NCBI RefSeq assembly: GCF_030272615.1
Contig: NC_081405.1
Location: forward strand, 647,718,920 to 647,780,919
Source of the DNA: Cryptomeria japonica
Lineage: Eukaryota > Streptophyta > Pinopsida > Cupressales > Cupressaceae
Length of the DNA: 62,000 nt
Direction: 5' to 3'
The position numbers and the translations under genes are program-made. Positions 10,771 through 21,947 of the stretch are shown in pieces; position 1 is the stretch's first letter; each line of letters starts with the position of its first letter. The notes under the pieces were generated by a model. The model was not told the origin of the DNA. It worked only from the letters and a program-made list of their open reading frames with translations, and searched no databases.

Positions 10771-12019
10771 TGTAAAGCGGAAAATCGCTCGAACCCTAGT
10801 TGCTCTCCCCTCTTCCAACTCCGAGGAGAGAGAAGGGAGGTCCCTAGGGTTGATGGTTTTCACTTGGGAGACTTTACATTCAAAAGAGGGGTTGAAACCC
10901 ACAAGATCCAATCCCACACAATGCAAGATTGGATGCTAAATGAGTTTCAAGGGTTAAGACAACAAGGCTACCCTCTTTTGTAAAGAATGTTGATAGAAGA
11001 ATAAGCTAGGAATGCATAGAAAGTGAGAAAGATTCGCTTATAAATTGAGATAGGGATATAGGATGAAGCTGCGGACCTGGAATTAGCAGTAAAATGTCGA
11101 TACGGTGCTGTCCTGCAAATTTGAGCAAAAGTTGACAGGACGATGGCACCTGGCGTGCACATGGTCCTCCGAAAAATCCGCGAAATGAAGGGGGATCTGT
11201 TCGTCTCTGCACAAGGATTCTAGATCTTCAATTTCAGCCACGTACCTGCAACCTACACACAGAAAAGCGAAGACGATTGGGGGGTTAGGGATTAGGGGTT
11301 TGCCTTTAGGTCAAACCTCGGTTTTGGAATTAACCAAGAAATGAGAAATGTTGTAAATGTAAATGTCTGTAATGTAAAACAAGTACTAATACCTTGTTGT
11401 AAGGATGTTTGTATCCTTATGTGCGAAGGTATAGATGTTGTTGTTTGTTGTATGATGTATGTTGTAGTATGTAGTAAGTGATCTCCTCTTCAATGGTTGA
11501 ATCCTTGTCTTGAATGCAACACTTAGCCTTGAATGGAGACTTAGAAGGAATGCTTGAATGCTTGAATGCTTGAATGCTTGACTGCTTGAGTGCTTGAATG
11601 TTTGAGTATAGTTTCCGCACCTTTTCCATCATATCGAATGAAAGAGGATAATGTAGTTTATATACTTGTCAATTAGGGCTGATAGACTGATTTTCCCGAC
11701 CTTAGGCAGACCAAGAAACAATAATTTCCAATTTACAAACAAAAAAGACCCGAAGTCCCATAGGAGACCGGGCCCAAAATAGGGCCAGGGACCAGGGCGC
11801 TGGGCGCCATGGTCCTGGGGGACCAAGGCGCTGGGCACTCTGGTCCCACCTCCCAGGACAGCAGGGTGCAAAGGAGGTTCAGGCCAGGGTGCTTGAAAAA
11901 TGCAGTTTTTAGTGTCGTGAGCAAGTTTCAGGGTCTCCATTCAGGTTCCGTGTTGTGCCGCCATCGTGAAGACCGAAATGCAGTCGGAATTGCAAGTGTC
12001 ACAATTTTAGGACACTACA
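10771..12019 (-). repeat. Element A 5' LTR
   Basis: This is the right LTR, 1,249 bp, with TG...CA ends and the same U3 TATA box and internal landmarks as the left LTR. It contains a doubled GC-rich palindrome at 11789-11815 and 11819-11847. The minus-strand words ACAAG/GTATTAG and TGTGTGTAG/GTTGCAG bracket a candidate intron, as in element B. Confidence 0.95.
11658..11664 (-). promoter_or_regulatory. TATA box of element A 5' LTR
   Basis: Minus-strand TATATAA lies in the same context as in the other three LTRs. This copy would drive the genomic transcript of element A. Confidence 0.72.
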
Positions 12020-12024
12020 TGAGT

Positions 12025-15000
12025 GTATGTGACTTGATCCTAACACTGTATAATAATCTAGATAGTTTTCGTAGTGCCCCTACCCTAGTCAGCTTTGTAA
12101 AAACGGTATGACCTTGGTTGACTTTTTATGTGGCATTCTTGAATTGTTGGTTTAGCATGATGTAATGGTGTAGTCATATATTATGATTATTGTGTGTACC
12201 TATTAAGGTACTTTTGCATCGATTCTTATGTATGTTTAATTGTTCCCCTGATTCTTGTTATTGATCTCGAGCTAACACCTTCATTATATATATATATATA
12301 TATATATATATGCTTGTGTGACTCCTGGTTGTAGGAGATTATAGGTACAGTACTGCCTAGGTGTGAGGTTCATCTTCATCAGGATTCACAGGGTTGAGTA
12401 TACCTCTTTCGTCCTTAGAATTTGGATTAGGTGGTCGTAAAACCCTTATCTTACCCAAGTCATGCTCAAGTGAGCGTCGTCTATGGTCCGTCAGTTTTCC
12501 TTTTTTGTTTGGGTTTGCGGGTCATGTATTTGGTTGGCTTTCTTGGGTTGCATGCCTTGCGTGTGGTAAAATTGAGTATTTCATCCTAAGTATTTAATTT
12601 GATTTAATGTGTTCATTTACACATTAGTAATTGAGGAATTAAAATAAATAGGTTTCTTTTATGTGATTAATCATTAATTAAAAAGATCGCTCTATTTATG
12701 TTTGTAGCAAGTTTAATTTAACGGTTAATTTTAAATTATGAATTTATTCAGTTTATGCATTTTGAAAGGGAAGATTTAAATTTATTCAAAATAGAAATAA
12801 TTTAATCTCTTTTGCATTTTGGAATAGAAAGGTTAATTTTAATTATTTAAGAAAATCAATTTTAATTAGAAAAGCAAGTTTAATTTATATATATTTGATA
12901 TAGAGTGAAAGATTGATTTTGAGATTTTATTTTAATAAAAAAAAAAAATGTTTTACCCTCATTGATATTGTGAAATATAAATGTTAGTTTTCTTAGAATT
13001 GAGAAAATTAAAATTAAAAATTAAATGAGGGAGAGAAACATTTTGATTTTAATTAACAGAAAAAAAAAAGAAAAAGTTTAGAATATTTATATAGTTTGAA
13101 AATAATGGTTTTTCATTTTCATTAAAAGAAAGTGTTTAAATTTGAAAATAGGAGATTAGGTCAAATTTCTTCGATGTAACCTAGGTTTGAAAATATTTTT
13201 GGGGTTGTTGATTTTTTTGGAAAACATTTTTGGATGGTGAAAACTGGGGAATTTGGAGGAGAAGAAGGATTTCTTGAGTTGGAGGATTGGGCTCTTTAGC
13301 AAATCTCATCTAGGATTGCATATGGAGGTAGGATTCTTAATTGTTTCCTTGTTGATAGATAAATAAAAATAAAATTTATGGTTGGTTTTGAAAGAAATTT
13401 CTTGATGGATATGAGGTTTGGGTTTTAAATCTGTGCATTTTAGTTTAAAGTTTGGAAATTTGGTGTATTCATTGTTTGAGAAATGATCTTCTTTATGCCC
13501 AAAATTTGTAATTTATTTGAGGAATTTTTGACTATTTTAGGCCTAGTTATTCTGGAAAATTTTAATCATTTGTTATCCATGGACATTCTAGAAACTGTTT
13601 GAAGTCTTTGCTTGAGACTGTAAATATTAAAATCGAACTAGGGTTTGTTCTTTTTTTGTAAATCTATTATTAAATGTATAATAAAATATATAAAAATAAA
13701 AAAATTTAAAATAAAATTTTCATGGCAGATTTTAGGGTTGCAGGGCTAAGGAGCCGAGGCTCAACTCATGCCCCCTACCCTTCATAGAGCTCTGCGACCC
13801 CATGGCAGCCGTAGAAGCCTGCGACCCCATGGCAGCTACAAAGACCTATGACCACCATGGTGGCTACAAAGTCCCATGCCCACAACGTGGAGGCCACAGG
13901 TCTACATCCACCATGGTGGTCACAACCTTCATGGCTAGGGCATAACCTCCACTCTCATGGAGGGAGGTGGGCCCCTCGGTTAGCTTATTTCTATCTTCTT
14001 CTTTTTTTAGTTAAAATACTATCCCCTTTTTACGATGTGGGTTATATTAAAAGTTTTAAAATAGCATTTATTTATTTATTAATTATTAATTAGTATGTGT
14101 GGTATTAATTGGGAAATTAATATGCATATATATATATATATATATTAATTAATACTTAATTTGTAAGGTTATTATCAATTATTAATGAGTATATATTTTA
14201 TTAATGGTGGATTAATATATATATTAATTAATATTTAATGGGTATTTTTCCTATATGTATGCAAGGAGGTATCAATTTATTTGGGGAAATGATCATCAAT
14301 TTTATTTCTTTTAAAATTTGTATTTCCATTTTTGGAAAGTCTATATGTGTGTTGGAAGAGATGAGATTTGATTATCGTTTTTGACAAAGAATGGAAATGA
14401 TGCTTTATTTGAAAATGCATATCGTATTTTTAGTTGATCAATGTTTATTTAATTATATTCTTGTGATTGTTGTTTGGAAACTCATAATAACGTAATTGTG
14501 TTATTGTATGATGTTAATGAAATATAGTGAGATAGTAAACCATAAATGTCATGTTTTTAGACAAAGTAGACAGATAGAAAACAACTTAGATCTATTAGAA
14601 AACTCGATTGACTATAACGTTTAAACAATATGGAAGTAGATGGTCATTTCTGATTCATGCATTCTCATGTTTAATTTTCTGTGTTCACATTTGCTTAAGA
14701 AATGGCAAGTCTATGATTTTGAATTGTTGGACCCTGTCGTATGGATTGAACTGGGCTACCTGCTTTTGCCCTAGGTCTTGAGTTTGACCATTGTTTGTGA
14801 TGGTGTTATATCTGGTCTTGTCCTATATGCAAGTGTCGAGTGTTGATTTGTGGTTGACCATAGCGAGTCAAGGCTCTAGTTAGAATACCGTCAGGCAATG
14901 GACCTTGTATTAGCTTTTAAAATGTTCAGTTGGATCCGTTTCTATGTAGGGATCATTTATGTATGTAATTGACCGATGTGGTCATTTGTAATTTGGTTAT

Positions 15001-15425
15001 GTTCACCTTGATGGCAGGATTGTAAATGATGTGAAACTTATGTATCCTTAACTTACTTAAATGATCAGAGGGGTCTTGCACTTGAGCGGACCCGACGATG
15101 TAGCCCACTAGGGGTGAACTCCGATACCATCTTGGTGTTATGTGATTCTTTTTTTCTTATGTTTCATATTTAGTGTTAGCATGTATGGATGACATTTTGA
15201 TAGAATATATAAGTGGATCAGATGAGATTTATCGTAATTCATGTATGCAGTCGTCCCTTAAATGCAATAAATTGGATCATGAAGGAATGTATTATGTTAA
15301 TGTTAATGAAAATAAGTATGCATGAAAAGACCTCATTAGTTATGATGAAATTATAGTGCATTTTGGAACGAGATGCATGGCATGTGTTTAATGTAAAATT
15401 GAACATAATGAATGGATAAGAATTA
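12025..15425. other. Non-coding DNA between the transposase-like segments
   Basis: No supportable gene is seen. A (TA)n run lies at 12284-12311. The DNA is AT-rich throughout (12600-13700), with a GC-richer island at about 13735-13985 that holds repeated CCCATGGCAGC and ACCATGGTGG words. Around 14700-15130 is unique-looking sequence with words common in old LTRs. If the segments at 16198-17250 and 3479-4195 belong to one gene, this would be its intron, with element A inserted near the downstream end. Confidence 0.45.
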
Positions 15426-16010
15426 TTAGATGAACTCATCATATTACCTAAATTGTAATTCTAATGGATGAACTTCATTTGTTTATCTACATTTTAACCT
15501 TTATAAATGAACTTCATCATAATAGGTATATTTTAACTAAAATGGATGAACTCATTTAGTTATTTACATTTTAACCTTGATAAATGAACTTCATCATAAT
15601 AGCTATATTTTAACTAAAATGGATGAACTCATTTAGTTATTTACATTTTAATCTCAATAAATTAACTTCATCATATTAGCTTTGTTTTAACTATAATGGA
15701 TGAACTCATCAAGTTATCTATATTTTAACCCTAATGGATGAACTTCATTATGTTATTTACATTTTAACCTTAATATATGAACTTCGTCATATTAGCTATA
15801 TTTTAACTATAATGGAAGATCTCATCAAGTTATCTAATTGTAACTCTAATGGATGAACTTCATTAAGTTATCTATTTTTTTTTTACTCTAATGGATGAAC
15901 CTTCAAATGTATCTATGTTTTAACTTTAATAGGTAAATTTCCTCATGTTAGCCTCATCTTCAACCTTAATGGATGAACGCATCCTATTATCTATTATTTT
16001 AATTTACTGA
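15426..16010. repeat. ~38-bp tandem repeat (GGATGAACTTCAT units)
   Basis: A monomer of about 38 bp, roughly TAATGGATGAACTTCATT followed by an AGTTATCTACATTTTAAC-like half, recurs about 15 times. Neighbouring monomers alternate in sequence, which gives a second period of about 77 bp (clear between 15540 and 15690). Purity falls toward the right end. Confidence 0.85.
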
Positions 16011-16197
16011 ACAAATTATATCGATGTTTTAAGTAATAACATGCAATTAAGATAACCTGCTTAATTGGATCAAATGTTGCGAGTTGAGTTAGGTGTTAAG
16101 TTATGTAATCATGTTGAGAAACTCCTTAGGTTTGTTTAGTCTTTTGTTGTGTTATTGAAGCTTTAGATAACTCAATGCATCTTAATGTTGTGTCTTA

Positions 16198-17250
16198 TTA
16201 AAAAAAATATATATATTCGCACTCTATTGTGTGTTTTAGCTTTATCCCTTCGGGGTTTCTTGGTAGGGCATTACAGTTTTCAATGTTAGATTCAGTGATC
16301 AACCAAAAATATCTATGAACCATTGACATACCTGGATTACCTAGACCCATCATAGACTTACACCATTGCATAATTGTTTCTGCATCTATCAACTCATAAC
16401 CACCTTTGTACTTCAATTCTTCTCTAGCTAGGGCTCTTTTCACACATGCTCCTGCACCATCCTGCTCTCCCTTACCATGTCTAGCCTCAGTGAAATTCCA
16501 AAAATGTTGTACACCACTTGTCATATGCATCCTTGTCAACCAATTAAACATTATTGCATTCTTGAATTGTGCGGTGCAATTATCTGACCATATTAAGTGT
16601 CGGTTGTATCGCATGTTCCTTTCCCTTAAACTATCATAGAAAACTTTAAAGCATCCTTGTACAAACTCTGATGAATGAGTATGGTCATCACTTATGTAGA
16701 AGTGATACTCTCTTACAACCTTTCTATCCTCCTCTGTGCTATCATCTACATGCATGAATGCTATGTGTACAAAAATATAAACTTGTGTAGAGTGATAGTA
16801 CATAGATCGCACTTCATTTTGAGGTTGTAGTGTATAATCTTTAGCGAAATCAATGATAGAGATAATGGTGCCAAGAGGAAATGTGTCCTTACATAACTTG
16901 AATTGCTCATCTAACCATCAAGCTCTATGTGTATGCATTATGTACTCATAAACTAGTTTCTCTTGAAACATTTTCATAAATTCGGCTACATATATATCAT
17001 TTTTCACTAGCTCACATCTCTTCAAATATTTTCCCTCTTTAACTCCATATGTGATTGTCTTGTATTTTTTGAAAGAAACTACTTTTGTACCAATTTCATG
17101 TGTGCTCTCCAAAAGTATGCATCTTGGTAAACATTGCAAACCACCACATATAGCACAAGAACCTTCCAAACAAGGCATCTTATAATAAATGAAACCATCG
17201 TGTCTATTACATAGCACACTTGAAATAAATTCTCTTAATAAGAACAACAA
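16198..17250 (-). pseudogene. DDE-transposase-like catalytic core, one in-frame stop
   Basis: One continuous minus-strand frame of about 350 codons is broken only by TGA at 16918-16920. It opens with a Cys-rich part (CAICGGLQCLPRC), then DFAKDYTLQPQNEVRSMYYH, then IWSDNCTAQFKNAIMFNW and FWNFTEARHGKGEQDGAG. The Asp of DFAKDY, the Asp of WSDN and the acidic residues of EARHGKGEQDG sit where a DDE/D triad would be. I recall this D...Y, SDN/SDG, HGKG..DG.G pattern from uncharacterised transposase-like proteins of plants and invertebrates, but I cannot name the superfamily. A candidate upstream intron runs from GTAAGTG (17286-17292) to an AG at about 17234. The gene may continue at 3479-4195. Confidence 0.72.
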
Positions 17251-17343
17251 TTCAATTATTTGAAATCATGCAAAAATAAAAAATTCACTTACTTCTATGT
17301 ATAAAACAATGATAGAAGTGCAGACATAGTTCTAGTGGGGCCT

Positions 17344-17378
17344 TCAACGACCTCAAAAACTTGTTTTGAGGTCGTTGA
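17344..17378. repeat. 15-bp perfect stem, 5-nt loop
   Basis: TCAACGACCTCAAAA (17344-17358) and its exact reverse complement (17364-17378) flank ACTTG. It lies about 95 bp upstream of the transposase-like core on its coding strand, beside a motif shared with the mosaic repeats at 22.9 and 50.8 kb. It could be a subterminal transposon structure. There is no U-tract, and this is plant DNA, so it is not a bacterial terminator. Confidence 0.8.
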
Positions 17379-17399
17379 GGCTCTTGGGAAACTAAAACT

Positions 17400-17690
17400 A
17401 TGTCTATGTACTGCGTACGCGCTACATTAATAACCGCATATGCGTTGTTAGTCCATAAAATGTTGGCAAGCCCAACGATATTTTTTTTTCCTATTTTGTA
17501 CTAATAAGTAGCATGTACACACTCCTAAGCCTTAAAAATGTTATCATGGGGTAGCAAATAATGGGCTCAGTACCCCATATGCACTTACTAGTAATAAGTA
17601 CCATGTACGTGCTCCTATGCCTTAAAAAAGTTATGGCAGGGTAGTGAACTAATAGGTTCAGTACCTCGTACGTTCTATTGGTAGTAGAAA
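17400..17690. repeat. GTAC-rich short repeats with a 90-bp tandem pair
   Basis: TAATAAGTA at 17502 and 17592 mark two copies of a 90-bp unit that contain CATGTACACACTCCTA/CATGTACGTGCTCCTA and GGCTCAGTACC/GGTTCAGTACC. Similar CGTACG/GTACGTGC words recur at 23240-23310 and 50430-50560, which points to a shared repeat module. Confidence 0.75.
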
Positions 17691-17696
17691 AAATGT

Positions 17697-18080
17697 GAAT
17701 GAAAAGGGAGGGAGGGAGAGAGAGAGAGAGGGAGAGGAGGGAGAGTAGGAGGAAGGGAGAGAGGAGGGGGGGTAGAAGTGAAGGAGGGAGGGAGAGAGGG
17801 AGAGAAGAGGGGGGAGGGTGGGAGAGAAGAAGGGGTATGGAGGAAGGGAGAGGGAGAGTACGGGGGGGAGGGAGAGTAGGGAGGGGAGGGAGGTAGAGGG
17901 AGAGAGAAAGGAGGGGAGGAGGGAGATGGAGGTAAGGTAGAGAGAGGGAGAGAGGTAGAGGGAGGGAGAGAGGGAGAGAAGAGGGTGGGAGAGAAGAAGG
18001 GGTATGGAGGAAGGGAGAGGGAGAGTAGGGTGGAGGGAGAGAGAAGGAGGGAGAGGAGGGAGCGGGAGAGAGAGAGAGGG

Positions 18081-18170
<90 letters not shown>

Positions 18171-18205
18171 AGGGGAGGAGGGAGAGGAAGAGAGAGAGAG
18201 GGAAA

Positions 18206-18275
<70 letters not shown>

Positions 18276-18345
18276 AGGTAGAGAGAGGGAGAGAGGTAGA
18301 GGGAGGGAGAGAGGGAAAGAAGAGGGGGGAGGGAGGGATCTATAA
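17697..18345. repeat. Long (GA)n purine tract
   Basis: About 650 bp are almost purely purine on the plus strand, including long perfect (GA)n at about 18080-18165 and 18210-18275, interspersed with GGGAGG runs. The long open frames seen here (Arg/Glu-rich on plus, Ser/Leu/Pro-rich on minus) are artefacts of the repeat. Such a tract can adopt triplex (H-DNA) structure. Confidence 0.95.
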
Positions 18346-18577
18346 CAGCACCAAATAGCACACCATAGGAATTGTAACGACACCAAATAGTGTCCTAAGG
18401 GGTCATATGGCATCCTATGACCCCTTAGGGCACCATATGGTGTTGTTAAGTGTTTTATGGTGTCTTAAGGGGTCATATGGTGGGCTAATAGGAATTACAA
18501 AAGAAGAGAAAGAGGGATGGGGTATGGAGGAAGGGAGAAGGGGAGAGAGCGAGAGAGAGAGAGGGATGGGCTTTGGA

Positions 18578-18628
<51 letters not shown>

Positions 18629-18996
18629 AGGGGGGAGGGAGAGGAAGATAGATCAAATCCAAGACACAATATGACCCCTAACAACATCTCAAGGGTCATT
18701 GGGTATCCTAAGGGGTCATATGACACTATATTATCACTTAGCTCACCATAGGACTTATAATGAAACCAAATAGTGTCCTAAGGGGTCATAGAACACCATA
18801 TGACACTTTAGAACACCATATGGTGTTGTTATGGGTCATTGGTGTCCCAAGGGGTCATATGGCATCCTATGATCCCTTAAGACACCATATGGTGTTGTTA
18901 TGTGTTGTATGGTGTCTTAAGGGTTCGTATGGTGTCCTAAGGGTTCACAGGACACCATATTACCTCTTAGGAAACAATATGACCTCTAATGACACC

Positions 18997-20187
18997 TGTA
19001 GACACTTAAAAATAATTATTTTAATTATTTTTAATTCCTCACATAATTAATTAATTAATTATGTTAATTAAAATTCTTCTCAATATTAATTAAATATAAT
19101 TAATATTGTTACTATAGCATATGATTGATTTATTTAATAAATCAATCCCTTTCTTTATTCTTCTAAAAAATCAAATCCTCACAAATCTTCCTCTTAGCTA
19201 ATTAATTTCAATTAATTAGTTAACCTACATGATTCCTACAAATCATCTTCTTAATTCATCATTAACCTAATAAATTCTTCTAGAAACTCCCTAAACTCAC
19301 TTAACATTATTCTTCTAATTTTTTAGTCCCTCCACTCATTCTCTGTCCTAGTCAAATTCTCCTACAAATATAAATCCTACCTAGCATTTCCTCTAATCCC
19401 CCTCCTAATGAGTCATTAATGGCTAATCATCATGATTAGCCACAAAGTCAACTCTTTGTCCTTTCATCCAGCCACTAGCTTTAAATGCTCTTTTTCTAGA
19501 TGAATATAAGATTTTCAAAATCTCACATTCCTTTCATCTAGCCACTAGCTTTAAATGCTCTTTTTCTAGATGAATGTAAGATTTTTGAAATCTCACATTC
19601 CTCTAGACATTTCCTTCTCCCAAGGAATTTTTAATTCCTTTTTATTCTTCTAATCCTCATAATATCCATTTTTGGAGAATTTTTAATTCCTCCAATGCAT
19701 CTTGTAGAGTGTGGAGATATGAAATGCCTTTAGGGCATATTTCTTGGTCTCCACATCCGCTCTTGGAGCTTGTGTGAGCTCACAAGTAAATCATAGCCCT
19801 TCATCTTGAATTCATCCTAGCCATTTGATTTCCTCTCCTCTTCCTATAAAATAGGGCTCCATCCCTTCATTCAGAACATCTTGAAACCTAGTAAGCTTAT
19901 GCTGCCCTTTTGAGCCTAGGAAATCATCTTGGCAACTTGATCATCTCATCCTTATCATTCATCCTTATCATTTGTGCACAATATTGGAGAGCCATCCACA
20001 TCCAGCAATCAAAGGAGCACATCAAGTGGAGCATTATCAAGAGGCGCCTTCACTTCATCAAGCTCAATCTAAAGGAGAAGGTAAAATAGCAAGGTGAAAT
20101 GGTCTTTTAATGATATTTTAGCATTCTGCATGTTTATTTCATTATGTTTTGATCAATTTACCTTTCAAATCTATTTTCCCCTCTTCA
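18997..20187. mobile_element. Solo LTR S2 in the satellite
   Basis: 1,191 bp start TGTAGACACTTAAAA, end CCTCTTCA and are flanked by perfect ACACC (18992-18996 and 20188-20192). The empty site is visible inside the same satellite at about 20700-20730 (AATGACACCTAAGGGG), which confirms the boundaries. No coding sequence is present. The start matches solo LTR S1 at 25918, so both belong to one family or close families. Confidence 0.92.
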
Positions 20188-20282
20188 ACACCTAAGGGGT
20201 CATATGGTGGGCTAATAGGAATTACAGAAGAAGAGAAAGACGAAGGGAGAGAAGAAGAGAAAGAGGGATGGGGTATGGAGGA

Positions 20283-20326
<44 letters not shown>

Positions 20327-20828
20327 AAGAGGGTGGAGGGAGAGGAAGAGAGATCAAATCTAGGACACAAGATGACCCTTATAAGATAATATGACCCCTA
20401 ACAAAATCTAAGGGGTCATAGGGTGTCTTAAGGGGTAATATGACACTATATTATGCCTTAGCACACCATAGGACCTATAACAACACCAAATAGTGTCCTA
20501 AGGGGTCATAGAACACCATATGACCCTTTAGAACACCATATGGTGTTGTTATGGGTCATTGGTGTCTCGAGGGGTCATATGGCATCCTATGACCCCTTAG
20601 GACACCATATGGTGTTGTTATGTGTCATATGGTGTCTTAAGGGGTCATATGGTGTCTTAAGGGGTCACATGACACCATATGACCTCTTAGGAAACAATAT
20701 GACCTCTAATGACACCTAAGGGGTCATATGGTGGGCTAATAGGAATTACAGAAGAGAAAGAGGGATGGGGTATGGAGGAAGGGGAAGGGGAGAGAGTGAG
20801 AGAGAGAGGGATGGGGTATGGAGGAAGG

Positions 20829-20872
<44 letters not shown>

Positions 20873-20876
<4 letters not shown>

Positions 20877-21438
20877 AGGGGGGAGGGAGAGGAAGAGAGA
20901 TCTAATCTAGGACACAATATGACCCTTAGAACACAATATGACCCCTAACAACATCTAAGGGGTCATATGACACTATGTTATCCCTTATCACATCATAGAA
21001 CCTACAACAAAAACAAATAGTGTCCTAAGGGGTCATAGAACACCATATGACCCTTTAGAACACCATATGGTGTTGTTATGGGTCATTGGTTTCCCGAGGG
21101 GTCATATGGCATCCGATGACCCCTTAGGAAACCATATGTTGTCTTAAGGGGTCATATGGTTTCCTAAGGGGTCATCGGATGCCATATGACCCCTCGGGAA
21201 ACCAATGACCCATAACAACACCATATGGTGTTCTAAACGGTCATATGGTGTTCTATGACCCCTTAGGACACTATTTGTTTTTGTTGTAGGTTCTATGATG
21301 TGATAAGGGATAATATAGTGTCATATGACCCCTTAGGACACCCTATGACCCCTTAGATGTTGCTAGGGGTCATATTGTGTTCTAAGGGTCATATTGTGTC
21401 CTAGATTAGATCTCTCTTCCTCTCCCTCCCCCCTCCTT
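20873..21438. repeat. Near-perfect inverted repeat, ~270-bp arms, 14-bp spacer
   Basis: The left arm 20873-21138 is mirrored by the right arm 21153-21438. The centre reads CCATATG, a 14-bp spacer, CATATGG. The outer ends are AAGGAGGGGGG and its complement CCCCCCTCCTT. The right arm carries one extra 20-bp satellite unit (about 21330-21350); otherwise mismatches are few. It could extrude as a large cruciform, and its transcript would form a long hairpin. Confidence 0.9.
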
Positions 21439-21516
21439 AGGGGTCACAGGACACCATATGACCTCTTAGGAAACAATACAACCTCTAATGAGACCTAAGT
21501 GATTATATGATGGGCT

Positions 21517-21878
21517 AATAAAATGATATATTAAATTTAAAGTTATGAATAGAACATTTTACAATAGAACATAAGTAGTTTAGTTTTGATATAGCTAAGT
21601 TAGACCATTGTCAGCATAAGAGAGACTTGAAGTGAACAAACAATGAGGCTTTGCTAAAAAGCAAGTGTAAGAGCTTTACCTAACCATAAGAGTACTACCT
21701 AAGTTGTAAAACATATGATACTATTAAATTTACAAGGTTATAGGATTGATCTCCATTGTGACTATAGGAATTACAAAAGAAGAGAAAGAGGGAGGGAGAG
21801 AAGAAGAGAAATAGGGATGGGGTATGGAGGAAGGGAGAAGGGGAGAGAGTGAGAGAGAGAAGGATGGAGTATGGAGGA

Positions 21879-21947
<69 letters not shown>

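Larger units (their letters stand above)
4201..12019 (-). mobile_element. Element A: complete Gag-protease-only LTR retrotransposon
   Basis: This is a full-length insertion on the minus strand. LTRs of 1,219 and 1,249 bp begin TGTAG and end TTTACA (minus-strand reading). It is flanked by the perfect 5-bp duplication TGAGT (4196-4200 and 12020-12024). The internal part is 5,351 bp. It has a primer site at 10750-10767, a leader of about 1.2 kb, one Gag-protease frame (9575 to 6164), about 740 bp of 3' non-coding DNA and a polypurine tract next to the 3' LTR. No reverse transcriptase, RNase H or integrase fits in the space or is visible in any frame. It matches the idea of TR-GAG elements, which are non-autonomous and depend on a partner's enzymes. 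Sister element B at 51810-59632 has an internal part of 5,350 bp. Confidence 0.95.

Noticed and set aside
15426-16010. CRISPR-like regular repeats
   Set aside because: There are no unique spacers; monomers are head to tail, AT-rich and degenerate, in plant DNA.
17344-17378. Rho-independent terminator
   Set aside because: The stem has no U-tract and the context is a plant nuclear genome.
17658-18413. Long open frames of 228-251 codons (Ser/Leu/Pro) and Arg/Glu-rich frames on the other strand
   Set aside because: They are direct translations of (GA)n/(CT)n repeats; no complex sequence supports a protein.
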